Below are positions 43,888 to 54,119 of a stretch of DNA of 64,000 nucleotides, in pieces. The notes beneath the pieces are model-generated. The model saw only the letters and a program-made list of their open reading frames with translations, did not search any database and was not told where the DNA came from. The stretch is taken from assembly GCA_037893225.1 (NCBI GenBank), contig JAZGUH010000056.1, forward strand, positions 1,922,001-1,986,000. Reading direction: 5' to 3'. The number at the start of each line of letters is the position of its first letter. Positions within the stretch are counted from its first letter, which is position 1. The translations under genes were made by a program, and so were the position numbers. Origin of the DNA: Hippasteria phrygiana (Eukaryota; Echinodermata; Asteroidea; Valvatida; Goniasteridae).

Positions 43888-44120
43888 TATGTACATGTAG
43901 ATCCCAGCTTCGTGTGTGCAAGTACAGTACTAGTCTAGCCCAAGCAGGTACATGCATAGTCTAGGTTTTTTACTTTAAAGTCCTATTTATGCTTCTATGC
44001 ATGTTCATCTGTTGTTTACTAATAAAGACGTTTGCCCACTAGCGTTATTTGTCATGTATTTGACCACAGCTGGCAAGATGGGTTTTGTATACAGTACAGT
44101 GTCGCTATAACGAACAGCGC

Positions 44121-44239
44121 TATAGAGTACTAAAGTGATGACGTCAATCAATGCAATGTTTGGAACCAGAATACATTCTAAACTGCATGTGTGTAGAACC
44201 ATTGCCCCGGCAGCTGACGTCAGACTTCGGTACTCTATA
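44121..44239. mobile_element. TATAGAGTAC MITE, copy 1
   Basis: Ends TATAGAGTACTAAAGT and ACTTCGGTACTCTATA, each followed inward by a TGACGTCA word. 119 bp long. No coding capacity; possibly a TA target. Confidence 0.85.
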
Positions 44240-44325
44240 ATGAACATTAAGATATAACAAACATCTTAGCTCCCAAAATGAATGTGTACTTGCATCGAAC
44301 ATAATATAATTTTACATGTACAGTG

Positions 44326-44444
44326 TATAGAGTACTAAAGTGATGATGTCAATCAATGCAATGTTTGGAACCAGAATACATTCTAAACTGCATGTGTTTG
44401 GAACCATTGCCGCGGCAACTGACGTCAGACTTCGGTACTCTATT
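44326..44444. mobile_element. TATAGAGTAC MITE, copy 2
   Basis: About 95 percent identical to copy 1, same orientation, 86 bp downstream of its end. The outer right tip is changed (CTCTATTA). Confidence 0.85.
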
Positions 44445-45270
44445 ATGGACTCATCAACAAAAAGCAAAATGGTTAATCATCTGTGGTTATTAAATCCCAA
44501 ACATCCAAACATACAGTGAATTAGTCACAGGTATTATCTCCCCATTCAACAGAAGCAAAACTGCTACTTGTTTCTCCGAGTCAGTTGAAAGTCTCATAGA
44601 TGTAAAATTGTCGACTTGCCCCAGAAGAAGAAAGAGGGTTCACAAGGCTGTACGGGCATCGCCATATTGTTCTTCGGTCGCCTCCGCCGAAAATTGCTAC
44701 ATGTATAACGAGCGATTACTACACTATGACAGACAATCTTGACCCCATCGTGTTCATTATACATGTAGCGTTGTACTGTGTGTATAAAAAAGTGCATACA
44801 CGTGTACATGTAATGAGCACATGAGCCATTTTTACTGTACACAAGGGTACACCTGTGTATAATTATGCACAAGTGCTGTGCACACACAGTTGCAAATTGC
44901 AGCTTTGGGCAATACAAGAATTACTGGTGGTTTATAAGGAACCCTTGGTGTTGAAACATGGTGGACGGTGTGCAGAAACTTCAGTGGTTTTTCCAAGTGT
45001 GCCTCAGTACATGTAAGTGGCTTGCGAAGCGAGGGCATTATTTTGTTGTTGCACTTAACGTGGATTAAGCGCTCAGATGGAGGCAGCCCATTTACGCAGT
45101 CTGGATGGAGTGGATGATGCTAGTCTCTCTCACTGGGCTTGTTTCAGCTTCGTGCAAGAGGTGTTTCAACTGATCACTGGGATTTCCCGAGACGCACAAT
45201 TTGGCAAGGTTGAAGGCTGAGCTTGACTGCCTGTTTGTGGCACTCAAAAGCAGTCTTTCTGTCATTGTGG
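44445..45270. other. Non-coding stretch
   Basis: Unique sequence with ACATGT words; no exon or bounded element supported. Confidence 0.35.
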
Positions 45271-45274
45271 CTAC

Positions 45275-45496
45275 ATATACGGGATTTCGCAGAACAAAAT
45301 TGGAAGCCATTTTTACGGTTGTCCCGCGCTCGCTTGCAGGCTGCCCGTGTTCTTTAATTTGAGTCGTGTGCGCATTTTGGCAAGTTGTAAACACCCTGTT
45401 GGTCGAAGCTGCGTGGAGCGCGTGTGTAAAACACGCACGCTCGCGTGGTGCCACCGCAGTAAATGCTTCAAATTTTGGTCGCCGGATTAGTCTATA
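45275..45496. mobile_element. TAGACTAATC MITE, copy 2
   Basis: Right end GCCGGATTAGTCTATA and internal CTTCAAATTTTGGTCG face AGAACAAAATTGGAAGCC at the left. The centre is CpG-rich as in the 22887 copy. The left tip is decayed. Confidence 0.65.
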
Positions 45497-45837
45497 TGTA
45501 CAATGTATACATGTACATCATTTAACCATAGTTATTACAATGCATCTGGTTAACCTCTAGACTACGGACCATGGCCATGGCTGCAGTTTAAAAGAAAAGA
45601 CCACCTGGCTGGTTGTTGTCTGTGTAAGCATTCTTACGCATACTCAATCCATTGCCTATTGTTTGCATTACTCTTGGCTGCACAGGCCTGTATATGGATA
45701 CCAGAACAGCTGGTGAGAAGGGATGAAATTATTTTCTCAAGACAAAAATAGAACTGACTTGACTTGCAGGTAACTGAGTATATTTAGTAATGATATTGGC
45801 ATTTAACTTTAAAAGGTTAACTTTCAATTGCATTGTA

Positions 45838-45955
45838 CTTTGCGTGCAACTTTTTAACATCAAACTAGATTGGCGAGTATCAAATATTTAAATATTCGGT
45901 CAAACCCAGTTTCGAATAATCGAATACTAAATTATTTTAAAAATGAACAGCCGTA
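45838..45955. mobile_element. Fragment of an AGGGCTG element
   Basis: TTTGCGTGCAACTTTTTA, TTGGCGAGT, CAGTTTCGAATAATCGAATA and the end AACAGCCGTA match the right third of 35956-36439. Confidence 0.75.
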
Positions 45956-45971
45956 TTTGGTTTTGTCCAGT

Positions 45972-46345
45972 CTTGTGTGAAAAGGCGTGAAAATGTTTTC
46001 CCACTTGTGTGAAAAGGCATGAAAATGTTTTCCCACTTGTGTGAAAAGGCGTTAAAATGTTTTCTTACTTGTGTGAAAAGGCGTGAAAATGTTTTCCCAC
46101 TTGTGTGAAAAGGCGTGAAAATGTTTCCCCACTTGTGTGAAAAGGCGTGAAAATGTTTTCTTACTTGTGTGAAAAGCAGTGGGAAACGTTTACTCACTTG
46201 TGTGAAAAGGTGTAAATAATGTTTTCCCACTTGTGTAAAAAGGCGTGAAAATATTTTCCCACTTGTGTGAAAAGGTGTGAATTTTTTTTCACATTTTGTG
46301 AAAAGAAAATGAATTCCATGGGAAGAGAAAAAGTGTGAAAAGAAA
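45972..46345. repeat. 32-bp minisatellite
   Basis: About ten copies of CTTGTGTGAAAAGGCGTGAA plus AATGTTTTCCCA, period 32, then degenerate copies to about 46345. A 25-bp word (AGGTTAACTTTCAATTGCA start) occurs just before the fragment at 45813 and again at 46357, so the whole block from 45838 is bracketed by a direct repeat. Confidence 0.9.
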
Positions 46346-46460
46346 TTCCCATTTTGAGGTTAACTTTCAATTGCAATGTACTGTAACTTACAGTAGTGTT
46401 TGTCTAGGCCATGTTACACTACCGTAAAAACGTTCAGAAAGTGACCTCCGTGGTACATGT

Positions 46461-46600
46461 ACCGTAATTTTCGGAATATAGGCCGCACGGAGTATAAGCC
46501 GTGCGGAGTATATGCCGCAGCACGCAAAAATCTGCAAATTAAGATTTAAAGTTGGCGTATTAGCCGCACCCTGGCGTATAAGCCGCACCGCGGTGCTGAC
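46461..46600. mobile_element. ACCGTAATTTTCGGAATATA terminus, copy 2
   Basis: Same tip as 40689, followed by several GTATAAGCCGCAC words. No right terminus. The sequence beyond to 47040 is CpG-rich and unique, possibly the body of a longer element. Confidence 0.65.
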
Positions 46601-47300
46601 GACGTCAAACCACAAAAGTCATCGTGCTGCATGCATATGCTGAAGCGCTAGTGTGTAAATGGTTCAACTACACATACAATCCTAAGTGTAAGCAGCGCGC
46701 GAACGAGTGTGGCTCCGTGCACAACTACCCCCTCAGCGGAAAGAAAAGGCGAGTTGGGGGGTCAATATCGACGCCATCTTACCTGACTTCAATTTTAGTG
46801 TCTGGTTCCCACTATGATATTCTTATTGAAAACGCAATTATCGAGAGTCGGCAAACAGACAAAGCAATCCCACTGGTATACGAGTATCAAATGAATGAGG
46901 AGTGCGGTGCGTAATACCAGCGACGTACTGCCCATGGCCTTATAGAAGTGCGGTTGCTATATGTGGACAGCGCCCTCATTCAACGCGCACGGAGCCCAAT
47001 AAAGCGATCGCCCCGGCCGGCTAGCTGGCGCGATCGCTCGTCACGCGCACGGGCAATTACCAGCGCGATCAAAAAGCACCGTTTTGTAGGAACTTTTTTG
47101 AAAACCATTTTTCATGGCTTGGATGGTGGATTGAGTGAACTTTCGCAGGTTTGTTATGTCTTGTATATGTTGAATCACACAAAGTATGTAACCAATGTAA
47201 GTACCAATGTTATATCGTACCTTTAATATCAGAGTTTCATTACCATGATTTTTTTTCATCATTTGTAAAAACTGATGATTTGGGTATTATCAAAACCGTG
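46601..47300. other. CpG-rich then AT-rich non-coding stretch
   Basis: 46680-47060 is rich in GCGCGC and CGATCG words and includes the plus-strand frame 46624-46914, which has no motif or splice support. Nothing else is seen. Confidence 0.35.
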
Positions 47301-47304
47301 TCGA

Positions 47305-47415
47305 ATATTTATTTATTTATTTATGTATTTATTTATTTATTTATTTATTTAAAACCATCTTTAATGAGGGTAACCCATCTGGCAAAAGCTGATCATTTGG
47401 GGCCCTCACATTAAA
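47305..47415 (-). mobile_element. LINE 3' tail
   Basis: On the minus strand it reads GTGAGGGCCCCAAATGATCA, a terminal segment typical of CR1/L2-like 3' ends, then AAAATAAATAAATA repeats as the tail. Only about 60 bp of unique 3' sequence is present, a severe 5' truncation. Confidence 0.7.
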
Positions 47416-47679
47416 AAGAAAAATACATCAAAACAAAAATACAAAGACAAGACTTGAACAATAACTGCACAAGTAATACAACAGTAGTATTATTTGTAGA
47501 CAAATGTAATTTATGCGTGATCTAGACTTTTTAGAGAGAGAGAGAGAGAACCCATTCATCACGTTGCCATGGAAAAAACCTGAGCGTCCCCAAGGTGAGA
47601 ATGACCAATCAAACCTAATGAGCCGATTCTATTTTTGTAACAAGGTCATAATAATCGTTGCCGAATTATCTTATTACCA

Positions 47680-48000
47680 GCAGGTAGCTCTCTTAGACTG
47701 CAAGCCCCAAGTGAAATGTCCAAGTCGTTAACATATTACAGCATTGCCGGCGATTGCATGGTTCTTCTGGTATCAGAAACACCTTTTTTTGTGGAGATAC
47801 ATTGTACACTGTACATCTATAGGTCCTTGGTTAATGCTATATCCATGTCACCGGGATGGTAACTGCCTCATTAATGAATGGCTCGCTCAGTGCTGCACTA
47901 GGAGGGAAAGGCCCATGTACCATACGATTTCATTTGACAATTTTTTTCTTGGCACACAGTTCATATTGACATACATGTACAAGCACATGCGCTGATTCGC
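47680..48000. other. Repeat-poor island
   Basis: Unique sequence with CCTCATTAATGAATGG and GCCGGCGATTGCATGG. No exon with splice sites. Possible regulatory DNA by composition only. Confidence 0.2.
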
Positions 48001-48489
48001 TTTGTGTAACCCATATTTAGCGCGGTTGTTGCAGTTGCTAGGAATCCAGGAATTGATGTTGTTGCTTGTGGTGAAAGCACGTTGTCCTTTTTTTTCTTCT
48101 CCCAACTGGTATCTCTAGATCTGCATGTAGTCTGTTGTATTGATTTTTATTTTGGACTAAGTGAGTTGTTGTCATTGTACAATCAGGTTTTGATTGACAA
48201 AGGCCTGCCTTTTTTAATTGCTTGTGGAATAAGAGATTGTAATGGAGGTGCTCTACGTGATGAATAGGTATGGTACATGTACAAGGCAAACATTTCATTT
48301 TTACTTGTAGAAAGTGGGTGTCTGTTAAGACACAGTCTATTTATTTATTTTGTGTTTCAAACAGGTGATGCAATTGAATGCTATTGCCACTTGTGTCCTT
48401 CACATCGTGGTTACCTCTTAAAATGGCACGTGACATTTGACATACATGTAGCTAAAGCCGGTGAGTTCATCAATACTAACATGTATGCC

Positions 48490-49040
48490 ATTGCAAGATG
48501 ACATGCCTTATAGACGCTGGTCCTGACAACGGATATTGATCTGTCGATTCTTGACACTCTGAGATGAAGTACGTTGTGCTCCTCGGCAGCATAAAATTAC
48601 TGGGCGCACAGGACGGTGATTGACACTGTTTGGACTTGTCTTCAAGAGGGAGGCCTCTCGCAGCGCGCGATGCCAGAAAGATGCGGTTGCCGTGGTTTTG
48701 AGGATGTAATCCATCCTCAATTGTCTGCCGTCATCCTGCGAGTTTTTCCCGAGTAATTCATGACATCGTTGTATAACATCTGACAGTCCTTGCTTTATCC
48801 CTGTGGTGCAAGTTTCCACGAAAGAGAGTGAGCAAGTAATTAATTTGCATCGCACCAAAAAGACGTGTCGTAAATTGTCGTTGTGCGTGCGAGGCGACAT
48901 CGCCACATGGAATAGCCAATGGCATCCCTCAGCAATATATTCCGCATTGATCGTGGGTCGTACGAGGTATTGAAGGTACAGAGGAGAGAGCTGGGCGCAG
49001 GAGGAATCCAACATACCAGAATGGCGACACACAGGTAAAT
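48490..49040. other. Repeat-poor island with 174-codon minus frame
   Basis: No family matches. It contains GTAATTAATTTGCATCG, a homeodomain/POU-like word, and TGACAACGG, AATTCATGACATCG words. The minus-strand frame 48508-49032 is long but its translation has no recognisable motif, is Cys/Arg/Ser-rich, and lacks a convincing donor, so I treat the segment as non-coding. A real exon is not excluded. Confidence 0.3.
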
Positions 49041-49263
49041 TGCATCCTTGTACAGTGTACGTGTAACAGGTTTCATTGTATTTATTGTGGTTTTTAATTC
49101 AAATGTTTCTACTCAATGTGTAATGCTTGTTTTTATTTTAATGGACCTTGTCTTGTTTGTTGGAAACTGAAATGCCCTATAGCTAATACATGTACATAAC
49201 AATGAATTGTTGTTACTACAAGCTGCCGAAACAGCCCAGTTTCTGTTAATAACTAACAGACAC

Positions 49264-49477
49264 TTAACCCCTTGGGCACGGTATTTTACGAGAGACGTCG
49301 GGGTGTCGCGGCGGTTCTGGCAGCCAAGCGAACCGCTGCAATGTGTTTGTGCAGTCAAGTGTATCATAAACAATAATCCAACAATGGATTGAAACTGCAC
49401 GAACGGCGGCAAATGGCGTCATCCGGCCTGGCACTTTTTTTGACGCCATATGACGTCATCTGTACGCAAGGGGTTAA
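49264..49477. mobile_element. TTAA MITE with CCCCTTG ends
   Basis: TTAACCCCTTGGGCACGG at the left and TACGCAAGGGGTTAA at the right, with TTAA on both sides. 214 bp. It carries ATGACGTCATC near the right end and no coding frame. CCCC tips with TTAA targets are piggyBac-like. Distinct from the CCCTAAC families. Confidence 0.85.
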
Positions 49478-49960
49478 CATCTAGTTGGTTATTTATTTTC
49501 TTTTAAGTCTTTGAATAGTTTTGTGGTGTTCTTAGTCTTCTATGGAAAATACATCACAAAAACGACACGCTGAAGCTTTCTAATTTTGTATTCAAGGGCA
49601 TATATTTGTAAACTTATATATTTGTAAACTCTAGCTCACGTTGTTGCCTGTTTAACTTTTGTTTACCAACTGACTCAGTAACTTTCTTCAAGCTGCCCTG
49701 TCCGTACTTTTGGGGCGCGTCACCCTGAAAAAGAACATTTCAAATTAAAATGCTATTTTGTTAGCATTAGGCAAGTTATGAGTTTTCCAATGAGACGTAC
49801 ATTCCACACAAAAATGACAGTTTACAAGTTTTTACAAATTTGGAATGAGGAGTGGGACGCTCGTAATTTCTACAGTATTAATGCATATCAATCATCGCGC
49901 ATAGAGTGCACAGTATAGTAAATGCTTTCTTTAGGTTTAAAAATACCATTTTCCAGTCTT
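49478..49960. other. Non-coding stretch
   Basis: Unique AT-rich sequence; no exon or element. Confidence 0.35.
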
Positions 49961-49964
49961 GTTG

Positions 49965-50110
49965 ACTTGACTTGCTGACTCGGACTCGGGTCACGATTTT
50001 TTTACTTGAGACTTGACTTGACTTGACTTGGGGAAAAAATGACACTGGACTTGACTTGACTTGAAGGAACATGACTTGTGACTCGACTTGACTTTAATAA
50101 ATTTGACTTG
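49965..50110. repeat. GACTT minisatellite, first block
   Basis: Repeats of TTGACTTGACTTGACTTGG with interspersed AACATGACTTGTGACTCG. A second block lies at 50358-50455 and ends in TACAACACTG, so both may be one element split by 50111-50357. Confidence 0.85.
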
Positions 50111-50357
50111 CTGACATTAACACTTTTGTTAAAATAAACACAAACTTTTGGGCGTATGTGCATATCAGTTGAAAAAACCCAAAAAAACAAGTCTACAGCG
50201 CATAGCAAGCTGGGTGTCCAGTACATGTACGTATGCGGGACCACGGTGCTGGCCGACTGCATGGAGAATCATCAAGACAGCATGCCAGGTTGATTTTGTA
50301 TGGTGCATGCATGCCAGCCTATGCATACATGTAGTAATTTGTCACTGGAGTTTAAAT

Positions 50358-50465
50358 TGACTTGAGACTTGGTACTTGACATGACTTGGAACAAATTTCA
50401 CTTGGGACTTGATTTGACTTGTGAAATGACTTGACTTGAGAAAAAACGACTTGGTTACAACACTG
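50358..50465. repeat. GACTT minisatellite, second block, with TACAACACTG end
   Basis: ACTTGAGACTTGGTACTTGA and similar words, closed by TACAACACTG at 50456-50465 as in the GAGACC element at 34906-34915. Shared tips with different low-complexity bodies suggest one element family. Confidence 0.65.
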
Positions 50466-50936
50466 TAATTTTCTTCCATTTAATAATTTTTTCATTGGGG
50501 AAATCAGTCAGAGTGCACTCACTGCAGAATCTGTAGTCTTATGAAAGTAGTCTTGTCATGAACTTTATGTTCGGAATAAGACATCGTTTTTCCCCTTCTT
50601 ACTTTTAAACACAGTATCATAATTGACAGGTGTGACGTACATGTAGAGTGTATATTTTTACCCCCATGAAGACGTGAGTCAACGTCATTCGTACCAGTTA
50701 GCGATTTGACGCCATTGCATATATCGGTTGAAAAAAACAAACCATGTCTCTCATAACAGCGTTCAACAATTCTTAATTAAAACTACTATGTCTGTGGTTT
50801 TGGGATGTAATCTGTATCACCCTGAAAAAGAAATTGAATTGCTAGGTTGTTAGCTTTAGATAAGTAAGAAGCTTTCGAATGAGACCATTCCAAAAAACAA
50901 CAACAATGAGACATTTCAAAATGGCTCACGCTAAAC
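50466..50936. other. Non-coding stretch
   Basis: Unique sequence; no exon or element seen. Confidence 0.35.
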
Positions 50937-51144
50937 AGACTCGATTCTGCAGCGTACCACCTACACACCAGTCTTGGCACTTTGCAGCTACCCTGCTGAA
51001 TCCAACAAAATACAACATGTATTTTTTTTATGAGCCCTGCCAAATCAAACAAAATCCAACTGAATTTTTTGATAGGAGTCTGCTTCCACCCTTCTAAATA
51101 CAACAAAATCCAACAGGTGCGTGAATATTTAGCTGCTACCCTGC
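50937..51144. mobile_element. CCAACA-family TTAA MITE, left part
   Basis: Matches 2822-3020 (ACACACCAGTCTTGGCA, TGCAGCTACCCTGCTGA, GTCTGCTTCCACCCT). It stops abruptly at CTGCTACCCTGC, where a GGGTCATTCC element is inserted. The original left terminus is missing. Confidence 0.8.
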
Positions 51145-52040
51145 ATAAATTTGGGGTCGAATTTTTGTGTCTCTGTTACAGTTATGCCCCAAATTTGGGG
51201 TATTGTGAATCATTATATTTATTACTTCTACTTTTATGCTAATGATGTGAAACCAAAATATATGTACATTTGTACATGCCAACTAAAAGTCATTAACCCT
51301 AACCCCCTAGGCCCTTATTGCTAGGAACCATCCTCAATCCTCCAAAATCCTCCTGTGCTTCAATCACCATTCATCCTCAATCCTCCAAAATCCTTTGCTT
51401 CAATCACCATTCAATCACCATTCCTCCTCAATCCTCCAAAATCCTCCTGTGCTTCAATCACCATTCCTCCTCAATCCTCCAAAATCCTCCTGTGCTTCAA
51501 TCACCATTCATCCTCAATCCTCCAAAATCCTCCTGTGCTTCAATCACCATTCCTCCTCAATCCTCCAAAATCCCCCGTGCTTCAATCACCATTCCTCCTC
51601 AATCCTCCAAAATCCTCTGTGCTTCAATCACCATTCCTCCTCAATCCTCTAAAATCCTCTGGTGCTTCAATCACCATTCCTCCTCAATCCTCCAAAATCT
51701 TCCAAAACCACCATGAGGATTTTGGAGGATTGAGGAGGGTTAGGGTTAAGTAAAGCCTAAGTTCCGCCAATCCAGCTTTTACGTATGAGAGAAAAGCAAA
51801 CTACTAAATTGTTCATAGGGTATGAATAATTTTGGGCATAACTGTAAATCAGACATGTTTGGGATTTTACAATTCAGGACACATTCTTTAATGCTTTCTA
51901 TCTCCAAGAGTGATTATGTAAAGCAAAGTACCTGCCAAACAAGTAAAAAATAGTGTGAAGTCCATTTTGATGGGAAATTACACAGGTCAGGTGTAACAGG
52001 GACACAGAAACAATTTCACACTTTTGGACCCCAAATTTAG
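51145..52040. mobile_element. GGGTCATTCC element, interrupted
   Basis: Left piece ATAAATTTGGGGTCGAATTTT (51145) and right piece from about 51833 to TTTGGACCCCAAATTTAGTA (52040), each matching the family. Between them sits the TTAA element 51293-51749. The outermost GGGTCATTCC tips are lost on both sides. Confidence 0.7.
51293..51749. mobile_element. TTAA-type MITE of the ATCCTCCAAA family with 43-bp repeats
   Basis: TTAACCCTAACCCCCTAGG at the left and GGAGGGTTAGGGTTAA at the right, both with intact TTAA. Inside are about eight copies of a 43-bp unit with GTGCTTCAATCACCATTC and CTCAATCCTCCAAAATCC (gaps of 42-43 bp from 51449 to 51662). The copies differ only slightly. No coding function; several overlapping frames result from the repeat. 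Confidence 0.9.
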
Positions 52041-52128
52041 TACGTGTTGACTGCTATTAAAATCCAACAAATTACAACAGCTTTTTACAATTGTTGGATT
52101 TTGTTGGATTTAGCAGGGCTAGGGTTAA
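52041..52128. mobile_element. CCAACA-family TTAA MITE, right part
   Basis: Resumes with GTGTTGACTGCT (as at 3061) and ends TTTAGCAGGGCTAGGGTTAA. With 50937-51144 it makes one element split by a nested insertion. Confidence 0.8.
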
Positions 52129-52161
52129 GATCAAAATTTTAGTTAGATGACGCACTTATAG

Positions 52162-52520
52162 TAGCAACTTCCCAAACCTCTTTGCCAAATGGAGGAATTT
52201 GGAGGATTGAGGGTCTTTGGAAGTTGAAGCATCGGAGGATTTTGCAGGATTGAGGTCATAAGGGGATTTTGCCTCTGGAGGAAAATGGAGGATCCAGGTC
52301 ATCAGGCCCAATCTGATGCTGGTTAATTTCGGAGGATTGAGGTTACTAGGGTGTTTACGAAAACCCCTGGAGGATTTTGGAGGATTCACGCAATGGTCCC
52401 CATGAGAGTATTCTGGAGGATTCAGGTTACATGCAGCTTGAACACTTTGAAATCAGAGGATGTTTAAGGATTTAGGTTACTTGGAGAAAAAACGATGTAC
52501 ATGTAGGGAGTTAGGGTTAA
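52162..52520. mobile_element. ATCCTCCAAA-family TTAA MITE, left end lost
   Basis: AACCTCTTTGCCAAATGGAGG onward matches 18900-19239 closely. The right end GGGAGTTAGGGTTAA and TTAA (52517-52520) are intact. Confidence 0.85.
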
Positions 52521-52569
52521 ACATTACGATATCTTTACATAAATATGTGTTTTAAAAAATGATTCACAT

Positions 52570-53000
52570 ATGTAATCAAATTTCCGAACCTGCTCCGCAA
52601 AATGAGAGCATTAGTTTCTTTGACTCTGAAGTTGACCAAGACTCCCAATACATCACTCGTGCGCCAATCATTCACAAAGGCGCTGGCAAAACATTAACCA
52701 GTCATCTCTAGCCAGCGGGGGATCGTGGCTGACAGTTCACAGGAATTCACGAACACGATTAACAACATGCGGTATCCTGCATTACTGACATTCTGTTGGC
52801 AGTGAAGCCGTTGTTGAACTTTAGAATCATTAGAATGCTGCGTCCATCAGACGCAGAGGGGACACAACAAGTCATGTATTTCACTTCCATCTGGATCAGC
52901 TTAGGTACATGCACTCGTAGACGGGCATGCCATGTGATGATTCTTGTCAGGCTCGTTTCTCCAAATTGCTTGTCTGATGAGTGTAGGAATTAAGTGTATA
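52570..53000. other. Repeat-poor island
   Basis: Unique, evenly composed sequence with no family match. No exon is supported; the plus-strand frame at 52796-52993 lacks splice signals. Candidate regulatory DNA. Confidence 0.25.
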
Positions 53001-53098
53001 CATGTACGGGCCAAAATAGAAGCTGAATACTATTCAATGAATGTATAGTCCAACTTGTTTTCTTACATATAATAATGTCGCGCATCACCAACATGATC

Positions 53099-53164
53099 TT
53101 AACCCTAACCCTGCTAAATCCAACAAAATCCAACAATGGCAAAAATCTGTTGTAATTTGTTGCT
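53099..53164. mobile_element. CCAACA-family TTAA MITE terminus
   Basis: TTAACCCTAACCCTGCTAAA then TCCAACAAAATCC and a TTGTTG end. It is the reverse complement of 52060-52128. The rest is missing and the GATGTTGATTGC family follows directly. Confidence 0.8.
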
Positions 53165-53300
53165 AAAAATGGCTCTCAAAAGTCACTTTTTTGTTATTTC
53201 ATATTAGAAATAATTGGCTGTTTTATTTTACAATACACAATCTACATAAAACTAGAAAATGACGCAGACTTCTCTCAGCAATAACATTATCTTTAAACAG
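53165..53300. mobile_element. GATGTTGATTGC element, partial
   Basis: GGCTCTCAAAAGTCACTTTT, AATCTACATAAAAC and TTCTCTCAGCAAT match the right arm at 38950-39062. The CAACATC end is mutated. Confidence 0.75.
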
Positions 53301-53464
53301 TGCATCACAAAATGCTTACAAAATGCTTACAATGTGTGTAATTTCATGTGTGAAAATTGTCAGCAGGTATACATTATTTGTGTCAGGTTTCACAGTGCCT
53401 TGGCTTCGAAAAAGTTAGGAAGGAGTGACATGTATTATGTAATACATGTTCTTATTATGTACTG

Positions 53465-54046
53465 GGGCGGATTGCAATACTAAAGTCTTAGCCAGCTGGC
53501 TTAGCCAGTACGTTATTAGCCGGCTATCGCTCTTAGACAATCTTGGATAAGATAAACTTAGCCATTGTAATAATCCGGTCTTCCCAAAGCCTACAGGGAG
53601 TAATGATTTACGAACAAACGCTCCATGGTCGCACGCTTTGCAAAACATAAATATGTCAATCGCAAGATTGATCATCAGGAAATCTGTATTTACGATACAA
53701 CTCTGTGTCTTCATATTTATCTAAAGGGTCCAATTTATCCCGAAAAATCATCCCTCGACGCAGTGCTCTTCTATATAAATAATTAATAGCTATCAACTGA
53801 AAAGCAATTCTTGGGAGCTATTTAAGAGTACACATATTTCAATATCAATTTGCATCTAATAGAAGAAAATCATGCCCAGCTAAACTTATAGACCGCCTTA
53901 AGCCGGCCCAACCAAGGCTAACTATTTTAAGACTGTCTAAACACTTGTCATTGCAATGGTCTTACTTATAGACTGTCGGACAGACAGAGCTTTAAGACTG
54001 GCTAACGTGCAGAGACAGCTTTAAGACCAATTATTGCAATCCGCCC
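53465..54046. mobile_element. GGGCGGATTGCAATA inverted-repeat element
   Basis: Ends GGGCGGATTGCAATA (53465-53479) and TATTGCAATCCGCCC (54032-54046) are perfect inverted repeats. The subterminal zone has many CTTAGAC/GTCTAA and GGCTAA/TTAGCC words in both orientations. No clear target duplication and no transposase. Confidence 0.85.
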
Positions 54047-54061
54047 TTGGGGTCCTTGTGT

Positions 54062-54082
54062 TTAAGCCTATGGGGGGGGGGG
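54062..54082. repeat. G21 homopolymer
   Basis: Run of 21 G, followed by further G-rich sequence to 54110. Possible G-quadruplex former. Confidence 0.9.
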
Positions 54083-54119
54083 GGGGGGGGGGCAGGGGAA
54101 GGGGGGGGCACGTATGTCC

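Noticed and set aside
46624..46914. A plus-strand 96-codon gene in the CpG-rich stretch
   Set aside because: No acceptor, donor or recognised motif, and it follows a transposon terminus whose body it may be.
51355..51720. CRISPR-like array (43-bp periodic repeats)
   Set aside because: The whole 43-bp unit repeats with no unique spacers, and it sits inside a TTAA transposon in animal DNA.
53099..53112. Telomere-type TTAGGG repeats
   Set aside because: CCCTAACCC occurs only once or twice at transposon ends; there is no array.
18867..53164. A piggyBac transposase encoded within the window
   Set aside because: I searched the TTAA elements and surrounding frames by eye and saw no DDD-type transposase or cysteine-rich C-terminal domain; all copies are short.
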